Shown here: one piece after another, positions 25,201 to 34,433 of the stretch | How the letters are laid out: every line of letters begins with the position of its first letter | Position numbering within the stretch: the first letter of the stretch is position 1 | DNA from: UBA3700 sp964478025 | GTDB taxonomy: Bacteria > Bacillota > Clostridia > Christensenellales > UBA3700 | Reading direction: 5' to 3' | Length of the DNA stretch: 64,000 bases | NCBI GenBank assembly: GCA_964478025.1 | Contig: CAYZGK010000008.1 | Span: 1 to 64,000, forward strand | The notes under the pieces: generated by a model | Seen by the model: only the letters and a program-made list of their open reading frames with translations | Database searches by the model: none | Told to the model about the DNA's origin: nothing | Made by a program: the position numbers and the translations under genes

Positions 25201-28005
25201 ATGTCAAAAATTAAAGATCTTTTTAAGTCAAAAAAAGACAAACACGCAGACAATCAAAACAATGCCCTTGCAAAATTCTCACATTTTGTAATGACACACA
25301 AAGCAGCTATTTTGATTGTTTTTGTTGTTTTAATAATTGCTGCCGTAATTGGAAACACTTTTGTTAAGAAGCAAAGTGATGTTATTTCTTATCTAGACAA
25401 TGATACAGTAACAAAACACGGACTTGCCACTCTTCAAAGTAATTTCAATATTATAGGCGACTTCTCTATGGGTATTTCATATCTAACAGAAGATCAAGTA
25501 GCAGAGATTGTAGATATCATTTCAGATGCTAAAGATAATACCGATAGTGAATATCATACTAATTTACAATATATTAATAAAATTGTATGGATAGGAACAT
25601 TTGATTCTCTTAAGAACAATAAATCCACAATTGAAACTAATATTGATCACTTAAATGATGGTGGTGTTGATGACATCATGAACACTCTATCTAATAAGTT
25701 TGTTCTACAAACAGAAATTACAAAAAACGATGGTACAAAGGACACAGTAAACACATATTTAATTTCTGTATACTTCACAACAGCTAACTCTGCTGATGAA
25801 ACAATTGCCGCTATTGATTCAATTGAAGAAATAATAACAAGTAAAGTAAACGAATATATAAGTAATGGCACTGGATACGCAGATGTTACAGAAGCTACAG
25901 AATACTACACATTCTCCGGTTCAGCACAAAACTCTAGATCTCTTTTAAAATCTTCAGTTGGTGATATGCCTAAATTCGTTGTAGTTGCAGTTATTGCCGT
26001 ATTTATTATCCTATTCTTTACAACTCAAAGTTACATAGAGCCACTAATATTCTTAGCAACTCTTGGAATTTCTATTTTATTAAATATGGGTTCAAACGTT
26101 ATTGCTGGTAAAGATCCAATTGGTACAGTATCTTCAATAACAGCATCTTGTGCTACAATTCTACAACTTGCCGTTGCTATGGACTATGCAATATTCTTAA
26201 TGCATACATATTATGAGGAATTAAGAACAACTCCTCGTCCAGAAATTGCACTAGAAAGAGCTTTACCTAAGACAATAAAATCTATCGTTGCTTCATCATT
26301 AACAACTGTAGGTTCTTTCATTGCTCTATTCTTTATGAAATTTGGTATTGGTTACGATTTAGGATTCGTTCTTGCTAAAGGTGTATTATTATCTTTACTT
26401 GCCGTTGTATTCCTACAACCAATTATTATCCTATACTTAAACAAGTGGATTGCTGCTACAAACCACGAAGTTACAAAGTCAGGCAAACATCAATGGAAGC
26501 CATTAACTCCAAGACTAAAGTTTATTTCAAAGGTTATAACAAAGAAAGCAGTTGCTATTCCTATCATTGTTATTTGTATTGGTTTAATGATTCCTGGTGC
26601 AATATTCCAAGGAAAGGTTAACTTATCTTTCATCTCTATTACTGCTGAAAATGAAAATCCTACAGTTCCAGAAGCTGCTATAGAATCTTCATCTAACCAA
26701 TTAATAGTTATGACTCCATATAAGTTAAATGATTACGATTCACAATATAATTTCGTTCAACAAACATATCTAGTTGGTTATACAAAAGCAACATCTTTTG
26801 ATGCAAATGCTACATACTATACACAAAATGCTAGCAATTATAGAATTTCAAAAGCTGAAAATGTAACAGCAGAAGACTTTAGTGCTGGAACATACTATAT
26901 TAGAGACAATTCTGTAAACACAATTTCAGATATATTCTCTATTACAACAGTATTTGAAGAAGATCAATTAAAAGATATAGATAATTTAGGCGGTTTAACC
27001 GGAACTATTATTAAACGTACTTTATACAAACAATTATATTCAAGTTTCATTTCAGATATTTGTAGCACAAATGAAGCAGGTGAGCTTGTTTATAACACTG
27101 ATGCAGATGAAGTACACTATGTTCTATACACAATGACAATAAATGGTGGCAAGGAAGATACTAAGTCTTATGAGACAGTTTTAGATATTCAAGCTATTGC
27201 TAAAAATGTATTCTCTGAATATTCACAATCTACTCAAATGACAGGAAACGTTGTAGCTTCTTACGAATTAAGCCAAGTTACACCATCAGACTATACACTA
27301 GTTAACGTTCTTTCTGTTGTAATTATATTCTTAGTACTTCTATTCACATTTAAGTCATTTGTCTTATCTGTAATACTAGTTCTAGTTATTGAAACAGGTA
27401 TTTGGATTAACTTATCTATTTCATATTTCATGGGTACAACATTACACTTCATGGCATACCTAATTGTATCTGCTATAGCACTTGGAGCAACTGTTGACTA
27501 TGCTATCTTATTAACAAGTAAATATCTTGAAGAAAAAGAAAGTGGAATGTCAAGCCAAGCTTCTATTAGAAATGCTATCTATAGAGCAGCTCCAGGCGTT
27601 TTAACATCAGGCTCAATATTCTTCGTTGCATGTCTTGCCGTAGGTTTAATTTCAACAAACATTATCGTTCAACAAATTACTTCTCTACTTGCTAGAAATG
27701 CCGTATTTAGCGTAGTACTTGTATTTACATTCTTACCTGCAGTACTTTCTATTAAAGAAAGAATTCAAAGAGCTATCTCCATTAAGCGTGGCAAGGGTGA
27801 TCCTGATGAAGGAAAACAAGATGTTTCAATTTATTCTATGTCATCAAAAGATTTAGCAAAGATGCAAGCAGCTGCCGCTGTAGCTGGTGAAAACAGCGAT
27901 ATAGTTACAGACACAATTGTAGATGCACAAACTGAAGATGTTTCAGATACTATAGTTGATGCTAAAGAAAATGATGAAACAGATACTAATGATTCTAACG
28001 AATAA
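25201..28005 (+). CDS. MMPL/RND family exporter
   Basis: This exporter of about 934 residues has the two-fold RND layout: one N-terminal membrane helix, a large extracytoplasmic loop, a block of about five helices, a second loop and a second helix block. AVAMDYAIFLMHTYYEEL and GATVDYAILLTSKYLEE carry the proton-relay aspartates of the two halves. I place the start at the ATG 25201, preceded by GAGGAA, not the upstream in-frame TTG at 25138, which has no ribosome site. The second loop holds a repeated Tyr/Thr-rich segment (FDANATYYTQN... and SAGTYYIRD) resembling surface-protein repeats. The C-terminal tail is acidic. Lipid or drug export is inferred. Confidence 0.9.
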   Translation: MSKIKDLFKSKKDKHADNQNNALAKFSHFVMTHKAAILIVFVVLIIAAVIGNTFVKKQSDVISYLDNDTVTKHGLATLQSNFNIIGDFSMGISYLTEDQVAEIVDIISDAKDNTDSEYHTNLQYINKIVWIGTFDSLKNNKSTIETNIDHLNDGGVDDIMNTLSNKFVLQTEITKNDGTKDTVNTYLISVYFTTANSADETIAAIDSIEEIITSKVNEYISNGTGYADVTEATEYYTFSGSAQNSRSLLKSSVGDMPKFVVVAVIAVFIILFFTTQSYIEPLIFLATLGISILLNMGSNVIAGKDPIGTVSSITASCATILQLAVAMDYAIFLMHTYYEELRTTPRPEIALERALPKTIKSIVASSLTTVGSFIALFFMKFGIGYDLGFVLAKGVLLSLLAVVFLQPIIILYLNKWIAATNHEVTKSGKHQWKPLTPRLKFISKVITKKAVAIPIIVICIGLMIPGAIFQGKVNLSFISITAENENPTVPEAAIESSSNQLIVMTPYKLNDYDSQYNFVQQTYLVGYTKATSFDANATYYTQNASNYRISKAENVTAEDFSAGTYYIRDNSVNTISDIFSITTVFEEDQLKDIDNLGGLTGTIIKRTLYKQLYSSFISDICSTNEAGELVYNTDADEVHYVLYTMTINGGKEDTKSYETVLDIQAIAKNVFSEYSQSTQMTGNVVASYELSQVTPSDYTLVNVLSVVIIFLVLLFTFKSFVLSVILVLVIETGIWINLSISYFMGTTLHFMAYLIVSAIALGATVDYAILLTSKYLEEKESGMSSQASIRNAIYRAAPGVLTSGSIFFVACLAVGLISTNIIVQQITSLLARNAVFSVVLVFTFLPAVLSIKERIQRAISIKRGKGDPDEGKQDVSIYSMSSKDLAKMQAAAAVAGENSDIVTDTIVDAQTEDVSDTIVDAKENDETDTNDSNE

Positions 28006-28035
28006 TTAGATTAATAAAACTTAGTATAAAACGCG

Positions 28036-28065
28036 AGAGAAGAACCAAATGGTTCTTCTCTTTTT
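28036..28065 (+). terminator. Terminator of the MMPL gene
   Basis: AGAGAAGAACC (28036-28046), a 4-base loop and GGTTCTTCTCT (28051-28061), followed by TTTT. It separates convergent transcription units. Confidence 0.9.
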
Positions 28066-28087
28066 ATAACTTTATTTAATCAACTAC

Positions 28088-28240
28088 TTAATTGTTTTCA
28101 TCAGGAAAATCAAATTCTTTATCTGATCTTTTTTCCTCTTTAAGTTTATCGTGTTCTATTTCTTTCTTTTTTAAAGCTTCTTGCAAACCTTTTAGCGCAT
28201 CAAATGGAGCAAATTGTCTTGCTCTATCTAATCTACTCAT
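28088..28240 (-). CDS. 50-residue partner of Y-family polymerase
   Basis: This small protein begins MSRLDRARQFAPFDALKGLQ and then becomes Lys/Glu-rich (coiled-coil-like), ending DFPDENN. The opening RARQFAPFDALKG is a recurrent motif of short proteins and YolD-like proteins encoded beside Y-family polymerases in Firmicutes. Its ATG overlaps the polymerase stop by eight bases, so it is translationally coupled. A role as polymerase accessory is inferred from this constant neighbourhood. The end of the operon faces the MMPL terminator. Confidence 0.75.
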   Translation of the reverse strand: MSRLDRARQFAPFDALKGLQEALKKKEIEHDKLKEEKRSDKEFDFPDENN

Positions 28241-29507
28241 CTTCTTCCTCTCCACTTTTGTGCCCTCCTATTTGCATATTTCTTTCTCTTTGCGTAGCAT
28301 CTGGTTGAAATGAGGTTCCCTTCATTATGGAATTTCTGCCAAATTTACCTTTTATTTCAAGAATACTATTTACTAATCGTTTTTCTTTTTCTATTTTTTG
28401 CTGATCTGTAAACATATCATAAATCTCATAATCTTCATTATGTAAATCTTCAAAGCTATACGCTATTCTTCTTATTTTTTGATTATAATCTACAATTTCA
28501 TCGAAAAGTTCATCAAAATATGGAATTATTTGTGAATATAAATTCGTTGTATTAGAAAGTCTTTTTGTTCCCTTTGCTCCAAATTTATAACCACCGTATG
28601 TTATATATAATCCAATGTGGGATGTCACAACTTTTTCTTTTGCTAGCCTTAAACATCCTTCTTGAATCATTTCTCTTAATATATCTTTTGCAGTTTTTGC
28701 ATCATAATCTTTTGGCAAAATTTGTGATTGAGAAATTGAATGGGACTTTGTTTTATAGTTTTTTATATCTTCCATTAAACAAGTCTCTCTTCCCCAAGCA
28801 TGATCAATTAAAAGTTCTGCATTAACTCCAAAATGTTCATAAAGCAAATCCTCATTTGTATGGGCTATATCTGACATAGTATGTATTCCAAGTTTTGCAA
28901 GATGACTTGAAATTCCTGTCGATATTCCCCAAAAATCTGTTAATGGTTTATGATTCCAAAGTTCTTTTATAAACTTATCTTCAGTAAGCCAGCCTATTCT
29001 ATCTACAGAATGTTTTGCTGTAATATCTAATGCAATTTTAGCTAAATACATATTACTGCCAATTCCTGCTGTTGCCGGAATATGCAGAGTATCATTTATT
29101 TCTTGCATTAATTTTTGAGCAAATGGTTTAGCTTTTGTTTTATATAACTTTAAATAATCTGTGGCATCAATAATACATTCATCTATAGAATAAACATGAA
29201 TATCTTCTTTATCTATATACTTTAAGTATATACCATATATTTCAGCCGCATATTCGATGTATTTTTTCATTCTAGGCGATGCAATGATAATTTCCTTATC
29301 TTTTGGAACATCGTACAATCTACACCTATTTTTAACGCCCATAGACTTAAGCATAGGAGATACGGCTAAGCAAATAGTTTTTTCTGTACGTGATTCATCT
29401 GCTACAACTAATTTTGTAGTCATTGCATCTAACCCTCTTTCTGCACACTCTACCGATGCAAAAAAGGATTTCATATCTATAACAAAATAAACTCTCTGCT
29501 TTTCCAT
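28233..29507 (-). CDS. Y-family DNA polymerase (UmuC/DinB-like)
   Basis: This 424-residue translesion polymerase has the catalytic palm opening YFVIDMKSFFASVECAERG (Asp and nearby residues bind metal) and the second carboxylate motif VYSIDECIIDATDYL. A helix-hairpin-helix region is visible around FWGISTGISSHLAKLGIHTM, and a little-finger domain follows. The branch resembles Firmicutes YqjW/UvrX-type polymerases rather than DinB because of MKSFFASVEC and the C-terminal length. The coupled 50-residue protein supports this. No clear LexA/SOS box was recognised upstream. Confidence 0.88.
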   Translation of the reverse strand: MEKQRVYFVIDMKSFFASVECAERGLDAMTTKLVVADESRTEKTICLAVSPMLKSMGVKNRCRLYDVPKDKEIIIASPRMKKYIEYAAEIYGIYLKYIDKEDIHVYSIDECIIDATDYLKLYKTKAKPFAQKLMQEINDTLHIPATAGIGSNMYLAKIALDITAKHSVDRIGWLTEDKFIKELWNHKPLTDFWGISTGISSHLAKLGIHTMSDIAHTNEDLLYEHFGVNAELLIDHAWGRETCLMEDIKNYKTKSHSISQSQILPKDYDAKTAKDILREMIQEGCLRLAKEKVVTSHIGLYITYGGYKFGAKGTKRLSNTTNLYSQIIPYFDELFDEIVDYNQKIRRIAYSFEDLHNEDYEIYDMFTDQQKIEKEKRLVNSILEIKGKFGRNSIMKGTSFQPDATQRERNMQIGGHKSGEEEDE

Positions 29508-29610
29508 TTCTAATCTATATTATACAATATCATAATTATGAACAAATGTTTAATAAAAAAAATAAAATACTTTTTTGGCCATTTTACAATATTTTCAATT
29601 AAATCAAAAT

Positions 29611-30501
29611 CTATTGATATTTGATATTAAAATAATCCAATAATTTTTTATATTTATCCTGACAAGACAAGCAAGTATCTATCAAATAGCCTTTTTCATT
29701 ATTCCATTCCTTAAGTCCACGATAATAAAACAATTTATGATTTTCATCTATAATAAAAGGAACAATATTATTTGCTAAACACTCTTTAAACATAACTAAT
29801 CTTCCAACACGACCATTGCCATCTTGAAATGGATGAATTGCCTCAAAATTTTTATGAAATTCTACAATTTTTTCAAATGTTTTAATCTTGGCACTATTGT
29901 ATGAATTTAAAAGTTCTTTCATATTCTTTTTAACATCTTTAGGCAAACAGGTTTCCTCATCTCCAACAACGTTTGGAAGTTTTTTATAATCTCCTACATT
30001 AAACCAAGTTTTTCCGCTATCACTAGTTCCACTTTTAAGAATAAAATGAAGTTCTTTTATCATAGATTCTGTAAGAGATTTTTTAGCATTATCAATAATA
30101 TAATCAATGCATCTAAAGTGATTTGCTGTCTCTACTATATCATCAACATTAACCACATCTTTTTCTATACCAATTGTATTGGTTTCAAAAATATATCTTG
30201 TTTGATCATGAGTTAAAGTGCTACCTTCAATATGATTTGAATTATATGTAAGTTCAATTTGTGTTTTATAGTAAATTCCACCATTAAGCTTCATATCTTT
30301 TTGTTCTTTTAAAATATTTAATAAAGGATTATCACTAAATTGTCTTTTAGCTTCTCTCTTTGGCTTTATAGCATCTACAGGAATACTCCAAGTTTTCCCC
30401 ATTAAAAAAGCCCCTGCTATTTTTCCTTGAGCGCAATAATTTCTAACCATTCTATCTGAGATATTCCATTTCTTTGCAATTTCCCTGCTAGATACAAACA
30501 C
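29611..30501 (-). CDS. Fic family protein with N-terminal HTH
   Basis: This 296-residue protein has a helix-turn-helix at about residues 1-50 (SREIAKKWNISDRMVRNYCAQGKI), a linker, then a Fic domain with the full catalytic motif HPFQDGNGRVGRL from H223. SNHIEG at residues 88-93 matches the (S/T)xxxE(G/N) inhibitory motif placed N-terminal to the catalytic core (class II). Fic proteins usually transfer AMP to target proteins. The start is GTG, with GGGGGAG eight bases upstream. Three operator-like palindromes precede it, so autoregulation by the HTH is likely. It is monocistronic. Confidence 0.92.
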   Translation of the reverse strand: MFVSSREIAKKWNISDRMVRNYCAQGKIAGAFLMGKTWSIPVDAIKPKREAKRQFSDNPLLNILKEQKDMKLNGGIYYKTQIELTYNSNHIEGSTLTHDQTRYIFETNTIGIEKDVVNVDDIVETANHFRCIDYIIDNAKKSLTESMIKELHFILKSGTSDSGKTWFNVGDYKKLPNVVGDEETCLPKDVKKNMKELLNSYNSAKIKTFEKIVEFHKNFEAIHPFQDGNGRVGRLVMFKECLANNIVPFIIDENHKLFYYRGLKEWNNEKGYLIDTCLSCQDKYKKLLDYFNIKYQ

Positions 30502-30530
30502 TGCTCTTACTCCCCCTATTTTCTAACATA

Positions 30531-30637
30531 ATTATATTCCGTTATCGGAAATTTTTCAATTCAATTTATTTATGTTTATTTCCGATAACGGAAATTTTAC
30601 ATACAGAAAAAAATATTAATATTTCCGGTAACAAGAA
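30531..30637 (-). promoter_or_regulatory. fic promoter with three 43-bp-spaced operators
   Basis: On the minus strand TTGAAA (30554-30559), exactly 17 bases and TATAAT (30531-30536) form the promoter. The spacer is filled by the palindrome TTCCGATAACGGAA (30537-30550). A second copy, TTTCCGATAACGGAAA, is at 30579-30594, and a degenerate third (12 of 16 matching) at 30622-30637. The centres are 43 bp apart in both intervals, about four helical turns, so a regulator would bind on one face and could oligomerise or loop. Confidence 0.8.
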
Positions 30638-30644
30638 TATTAGA

Positions 30645-30686
30645 TACAAAAAAAACACAAACCTTATTTTTTAGATTTGTGTTTTT
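30645..30686 (-). terminator. Terminator of the charged membrane protein gene
   Basis: On the minus strand AACACAAA (30676-30683) pairs with TTTGTGTT (30654-30661) and is followed by a run of eight T. It lies directly downstream of the stop at 30713 and insulates fic. Confidence 0.7.
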
Positions 30687-30712
30687 ATTCATAGTTATAA
30701 CTAAATTATTTT

Positions 30713-31354
30713 TTAAGATTTTAACTTTTTCTTTTCTTTTGCTTCTAATTTAGCTTGTTTTTTTGCTTCTTTTTCAGCTTTCTTTTTAGCCTTTTTACTC
30801 TTTACTATAGCCTTAACACCAGCTTTTCCAGCGCTGAACATCATACCAGCAATTGCCATCCATATTTTTATTATGTTCATAATAATGTTGAATATAGAAA
30901 CAATCATTGTCCATAAGCTTGTATCTGGACTTTGAACAACAGATATTAAAGCGATAACAGATAATGCTGTTGAAAATACTTTAATAGACTTTTTAAAATA
31001 TCCAAATAGCTTCATTGCTTTTCCTATACGTGCTTTTGCCGTTTTTATAGACGATGAAATTACTGCACATACAAGAAGTATTAATGTATAGATTGCTATT
31101 GCAATCATGAATAATATTGAAAGAGGATGATCTAATCCATTCTTTTGAATCATTCCTACTGCATAATAAACATAATATGCATAAGAGAAAATTGTAGTAA
31201 TAACATAAATTATGTTAAAGAATTTAGTTAATTTACTAACTTTTTTAGGTTTTTCCTCTTTTTCTGGTTTAGAAGCTGTATCCTCTGTTTCTTCAATTTC
31301 TACATCTTCAACAACTTCTTCTACTTGCTCTTCTTTTACTTCTTTCTTTTTCAT
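30713..31354 (-). CDS. Membrane protein with charged termini, unknown
   Basis: I do not recognise this 213-residue protein. The first roughly 45 residues are Glu/Lys-rich and look disordered. Four hydrophobic segments follow (about 45-70, 78-100, 118-135 and 140-165). The C-terminus is a strongly basic Ala/Lys/Glu helix (KKAKKKAEKEAKKQAKLEAK). It begins nine bases after the M20 peptidase and may be the last gene of that operon. No enzymatic motif is visible. Confidence 0.7.
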   Translation of the reverse strand: MKKKEVKEEQVEEVVEDVEIEETEDTASKPEKEEKPKKVSKLTKFFNIIYVITTIFSYAYYVYYAVGMIQKNGLDHPLSILFMIAIAIYTLILLVCAVISSSIKTAKARIGKAMKLFGYFKKSIKVFSTALSVIALISVVQSPDTSLWTMIVSIFNIIMNIIKIWMAIAGMMFSAGKAGVKAIVKSKKAKKKAEKEAKKQAKLEAKEKKKLKS

Positions 31355-31363
31355 GTTTCTCTC

Positions 31364-32815
31364 CTAACATTGTTTAATTAATCTTATATAGAATTCAACT
31401 GCCTTTTTAATGACACTTGTTCTTATCTTTTCATTATTTCCATGAATTGAGTTCATTTCTTCTTGAGTCATATCGGCTGCAGAGAATCTATAAACATGAT
31501 TAGAAATTCTTCCATAATGTCTAGAATCTGAGCATTGTACCATAATATATGGAGAAACAATACAACCCTTCCAAGTAGAAGCTACGGCTGTAGCTACTTT
31601 ATCCCATGCTTCACAATATGTTTCAGAAACCACTGATGGCTCAGCTGAATATAAAGTTGTTAATTCAACATTAGGATTATTAATAGTCTTTTCAATATAC
31701 TCTTTAGCAGAAGCCACAGAATCCTCTGGATTTAATCTAATATTTGTAACCATAGTTGCTTCTGGTGGAATAACATTTTCAGCGCTAGAGCCTTGTTGTT
31801 GAGTAAATGCAACAGTTGTTCTCATTAATGCGTTTAATTGTCCACCTGATTTTCTACAAATACTATCAAGTAATCCTGAGAATAACCATAAGTTTGCAAA
31901 AATCATTCTATAAACAAAATTTGATCTTCTACCTAAGGTATCATACATTTCAGCAACTGGCTTTGTTATATGATAAGGGAAAGGATTATTCTCTATTGCC
32001 ATTGTAGCCTTAGCTAGTTGTGGAATTGGAGAATTAGGACGAGGAGCTGATGCGTGTCCACCTGGGCTCTTTACCTTATATTGCAAGTTTATCATACCTT
32101 TTTCAGCAATACCTATCATGCCACAAGCTTCTTTAACACCTGGGAATACTCCCTCAACTACTGCACCACCTTCATCTACAACTAAGGCTGGTGTAATTTT
32201 TTGAGATTCAAACCAATCAACAATGGATGGAGCTCCTGGACCATTTATTTCCTCACCACCTGAGAATGCTAAATAAATATCATTTTCAGGAACATATCCT
32301 TGAGATATTAAATGATCTGCAGCAGATAAAGCACCATTAAAGGTTAACTTTGTATCAATAGAGCCTCTGCCCCATAATACATCATTTTCAATAATTCCTT
32401 CAAATGGTGGCTTATCCCATAACTTTTCAACTACTGGAACTACATCATAATGTGCCATTAAAACAGTTGGCGCTTCATGCTTTTTGCCTTCCCATTTAAA
32501 TAATAAGCCTCTTCCTGTAAAGTCTGTCTTTAATGAACATTTCTTATAAACATTTGGATACAATGTTGGAAGTAATTTATATAACTTTTCAAACTCTGCA
32601 TCATCTTCTTTTGAAGAATCTGTATAAGACACAGTTTTACATCTAACTAATTGTTGTAAATTAGAAATAACTTTATCTCCATCAAAGTTTTCTTCATTCT
32701 CTTGAACTTTTACATTATCTTTTGGTTTAAAGTTAATAGCTCTAATTAAAACTACAGCAATTAAACCTAAAATAGCCACACCAATTACTGCTAAAACAAT
32801 ATACAATGCTGTCAT
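31364..32815 (-). CDS. M20 family metallopeptidase, membrane-anchored
   Basis: This 483-residue zinc peptidase/amidase has one N-terminal membrane helix (about residues 3-25). It shows the M20 dinuclear site motifs MAHYDVVPV, WGRGSIDTK (bridging Asp) and GGEEINGPG (general base Glu), followed by a dimerisation domain and the late His ligand near SIHGNNE. It resembles PM20D1/carboxypeptidase-S-like members that cleave N-acyl amino acids or dipeptides. It follows two membrane proteins (DUF5058 and partner) by 14 bases, suggesting a peptide or acyl-amino-acid uptake and cleavage cassette. Confidence 0.88.
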   Translation of the reverse strand: MTALYIVLAVIGVAILGLIAVVLIRAINFKPKDNVKVQENEENFDGDKVISNLQQLVRCKTVSYTDSSKEDDAEFEKLYKLLPTLYPNVYKKCSLKTDFTGRGLLFKWEGKKHEAPTVLMAHYDVVPVVEKLWDKPPFEGIIENDVLWGRGSIDTKLTFNGALSAADHLISQGYVPENDIYLAFSGGEEINGPGAPSIVDWFESQKITPALVVDEGGAVVEGVFPGVKEACGMIGIAEKGMINLQYKVKSPGGHASAPRPNSPIPQLAKATMAIENNPFPYHITKPVAEMYDTLGRRSNFVYRMIFANLWLFSGLLDSICRKSGGQLNALMRTTVAFTQQQGSSAENVIPPEATMVTNIRLNPEDSVASAKEYIEKTINNPNVELTTLYSAEPSVVSETYCEAWDKVATAVASTWKGCIVSPYIMVQCSDSRHYGRISNHVYRFSAADMTQEEMNSIHGNNEKIRTSVIKKAVEFYIRLIKQC

Positions 32816-32829
32816 GTAAATTATTCCTC

Positions 32830-33570
32830 CTATAGTAAATTCTTTTTATAAAGAATTCTAGATACTGCAATCGTAAATACTACGCCAACTGGAACCATTA
32901 TACCAACTGTTGAAGAATTTAATGCAGGAACTGCAACGAATAAAACAATCATTAATATAACAGGCGCAATGGCAATTTTCCAGTTCTTAGAAATAAATAC
33001 AACGGCAAGACCACCAAATAGAGCTGGCAATATTTGATTAAATGCAGCAGCAAGTGTTTCAGACTCTAAAATTGGAGATAGAGGAACTATCAAACAAACA
33101 CCAACTAAAATTATCAAAGTTGTAACTATACTTGATACTGTTATAGCGATTGTAGATATAATTTCACCTTCTTCTGATGTTGCCTTATAACCAGATCTTT
33201 CAAGAGCATCTAAAGCACATGGTAATTTTAAGTTAGAAATATTACCAGTAACGAATGCTACATATGTACCACCTGCTCCAAGCATTGGAGTATATGTGAA
33301 AATTTCAACTAAGCCTACAGCCCAGTACATTGGAAGAACGGCAAGTATTCCTTCTCCTAAAGCTTTCCAGTTTGGTAAAGCTTGGAAAACAAGTGCTACT
33401 ACAAATGGTGAGAAGAAAATTAAAGCAAATATTATTAAACCTAAAATTCTACCCCACTTATGTGTGCCATTCATATATTTTAATGTTTCAGGATCTACAG
33501 TTTCTACGGCTTCATTAGCTGCACTTGAAACTTCTTCTACATTTACATTTTCATTTTCTAAATTTTCCAT
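32830..33570 (-). CDS. Membrane partner of DUF5058 protein
   Basis: This 246-residue protein has an acidic soluble start of about 35 residues, then about six membrane helices. EIFTYTPMLGAGGTYVAFVTGNISNLKLPCALDALE is a conserved-looking intramembrane stretch, and the end ILYKKNLL is short. I have no firm family name for it. It is encoded 13 bases after the DUF5058 gene and 14 before the M20 peptidase, so the two membrane proteins probably form one transporter-like complex. Confidence 0.7.
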   Translation of the reverse strand: MENLENENVNVEEVSSAANEAVETVDPETLKYMNGTHKWGRILGLIIFALIFFSPFVVALVFQALPNWKALGEGILAVLPMYWAVGLVEIFTYTPMLGAGGTYVAFVTGNISNLKLPCALDALERSGYKATSEEGEIISTIAITVSSIVTTLIILVGVCLIVPLSPILESETLAAAFNQILPALFGGLAVVFISKNWKIAIAPVILMIVLFVAVPALNSSTVGIMVPVGVVFTIAVSRILYKKNLL

Positions 33571-33583
33571 ACTTACCTCCTTA

Positions 33584-34318
33584 TTAACCTAACCAAGAAG
33601 TTAAAGGAATAGCTGATGCCATACCACATATTAAAGATAATGGTAATGCATAATCCTCAAGCCATCTAACTTTTGCTTTTTTAGATATTGTTCCAACAAT
33701 TGCCATAACAACGGCAGAAACAACCATAACTAAAACTGGAACTAAACCATATGTTTCACCACTAAATACACTTGTCATATCGCAGAAAACATATCCTAAA
33801 AAGGCTGAAATCATTCCCATGAACATTGATGTTCCTAGAATATCTCCCCACTTTTTATCTTTACTTTCAAGTTTTAACATACCAGTAGAAACTTTCTTTG
33901 TAATAAGAGGAACTAAGAATATTCCAATTGCGATACCAAAAGTCATTACGAATAATACAGTTACAAAACTTGAAGCATCAGGAACAGTTGTACCAGTTGT
34001 TAAGCCTAAAGGTCCAAGAGCAGCAGCAGCTGCTGTTGTTTCATAGGTTAAAGAACCAATAACAGATAATCTAAGCCAAGGAATAGCAACTCCTAAGGAT
34101 TTAGATAAGGCAACTACTCCGACAAGTATTGCAATAGCTGGTGCTATAGTAAATACTGCTGCTGAAGAAATTGTCTTCTTAATAATTTTCATATCCATAT
34201 TTTTAGCTTTAGCTCTTTTAATAGCTCTAACTAGGAAAAATACAGATTGTCCAACTACAGCCGCAATAATAACACCTACTATTACGAACAATATTGGACT
34301 ATTTACATTAAACTCCAT
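33584..34318 (-). CDS. DUF5058 family membrane protein
   Basis: This 244-residue protein opens with NSPILFVIVGVIIAAVVGQSVFFLVRAIKRAK and continues SSAAVFTIAPAIAILVGVVAL and IPWLRLSVIGSLTYET, features I associate with DUF5058. Six or seven membrane helices are predicted by hydropathy. The function is uncharacterised. It leads a three- or four-gene operon with a second membrane protein and an M20 peptidase, and a GGAG ribosome site precedes the ATG. Confidence 0.8.
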   Translation of the reverse strand: MEFNVNSPILFVIVGVIIAAVVGQSVFFLVRAIKRAKAKNMDMKIIKKTISSAAVFTIAPAIAILVGVVALSKSLGVAIPWLRLSVIGSLTYETTAAAAALGPLGLTTGTTVPDASSFVTVLFVMTFGIAIGIFLVPLITKKVSTGMLKLESKDKKWGDILGTSMFMGMISAFLGYVFCDMTSVFSGETYGLVPVLVMVVSAVVMAIVGTISKKAKVRWLEDYALPLSLICGMASAIPLTSWLG

Positions 34319-34359
34319 TTTATATTCTCCTTCACTCTTTCGAGTTATTTTATTTCTCT

Positions 34360-34392
34360 AATAAAAATGAGACTTAGTTTACGAGTCTCATT
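34360..34392 (-). terminator. Terminator of the amino-acid ABC operon
   Basis: AATGAGACT (34366-34374) pairs with AGTCTCATT (34384-34392); on the minus strand TTTTTATT follows. It ends the transporter-yerC operon before the DUF5058 promoter. Confidence 0.85.
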
Positions 34393-34433
34393 CAACCATT
34401 GAATTTTTTTATATTATACTACATATTTATATA

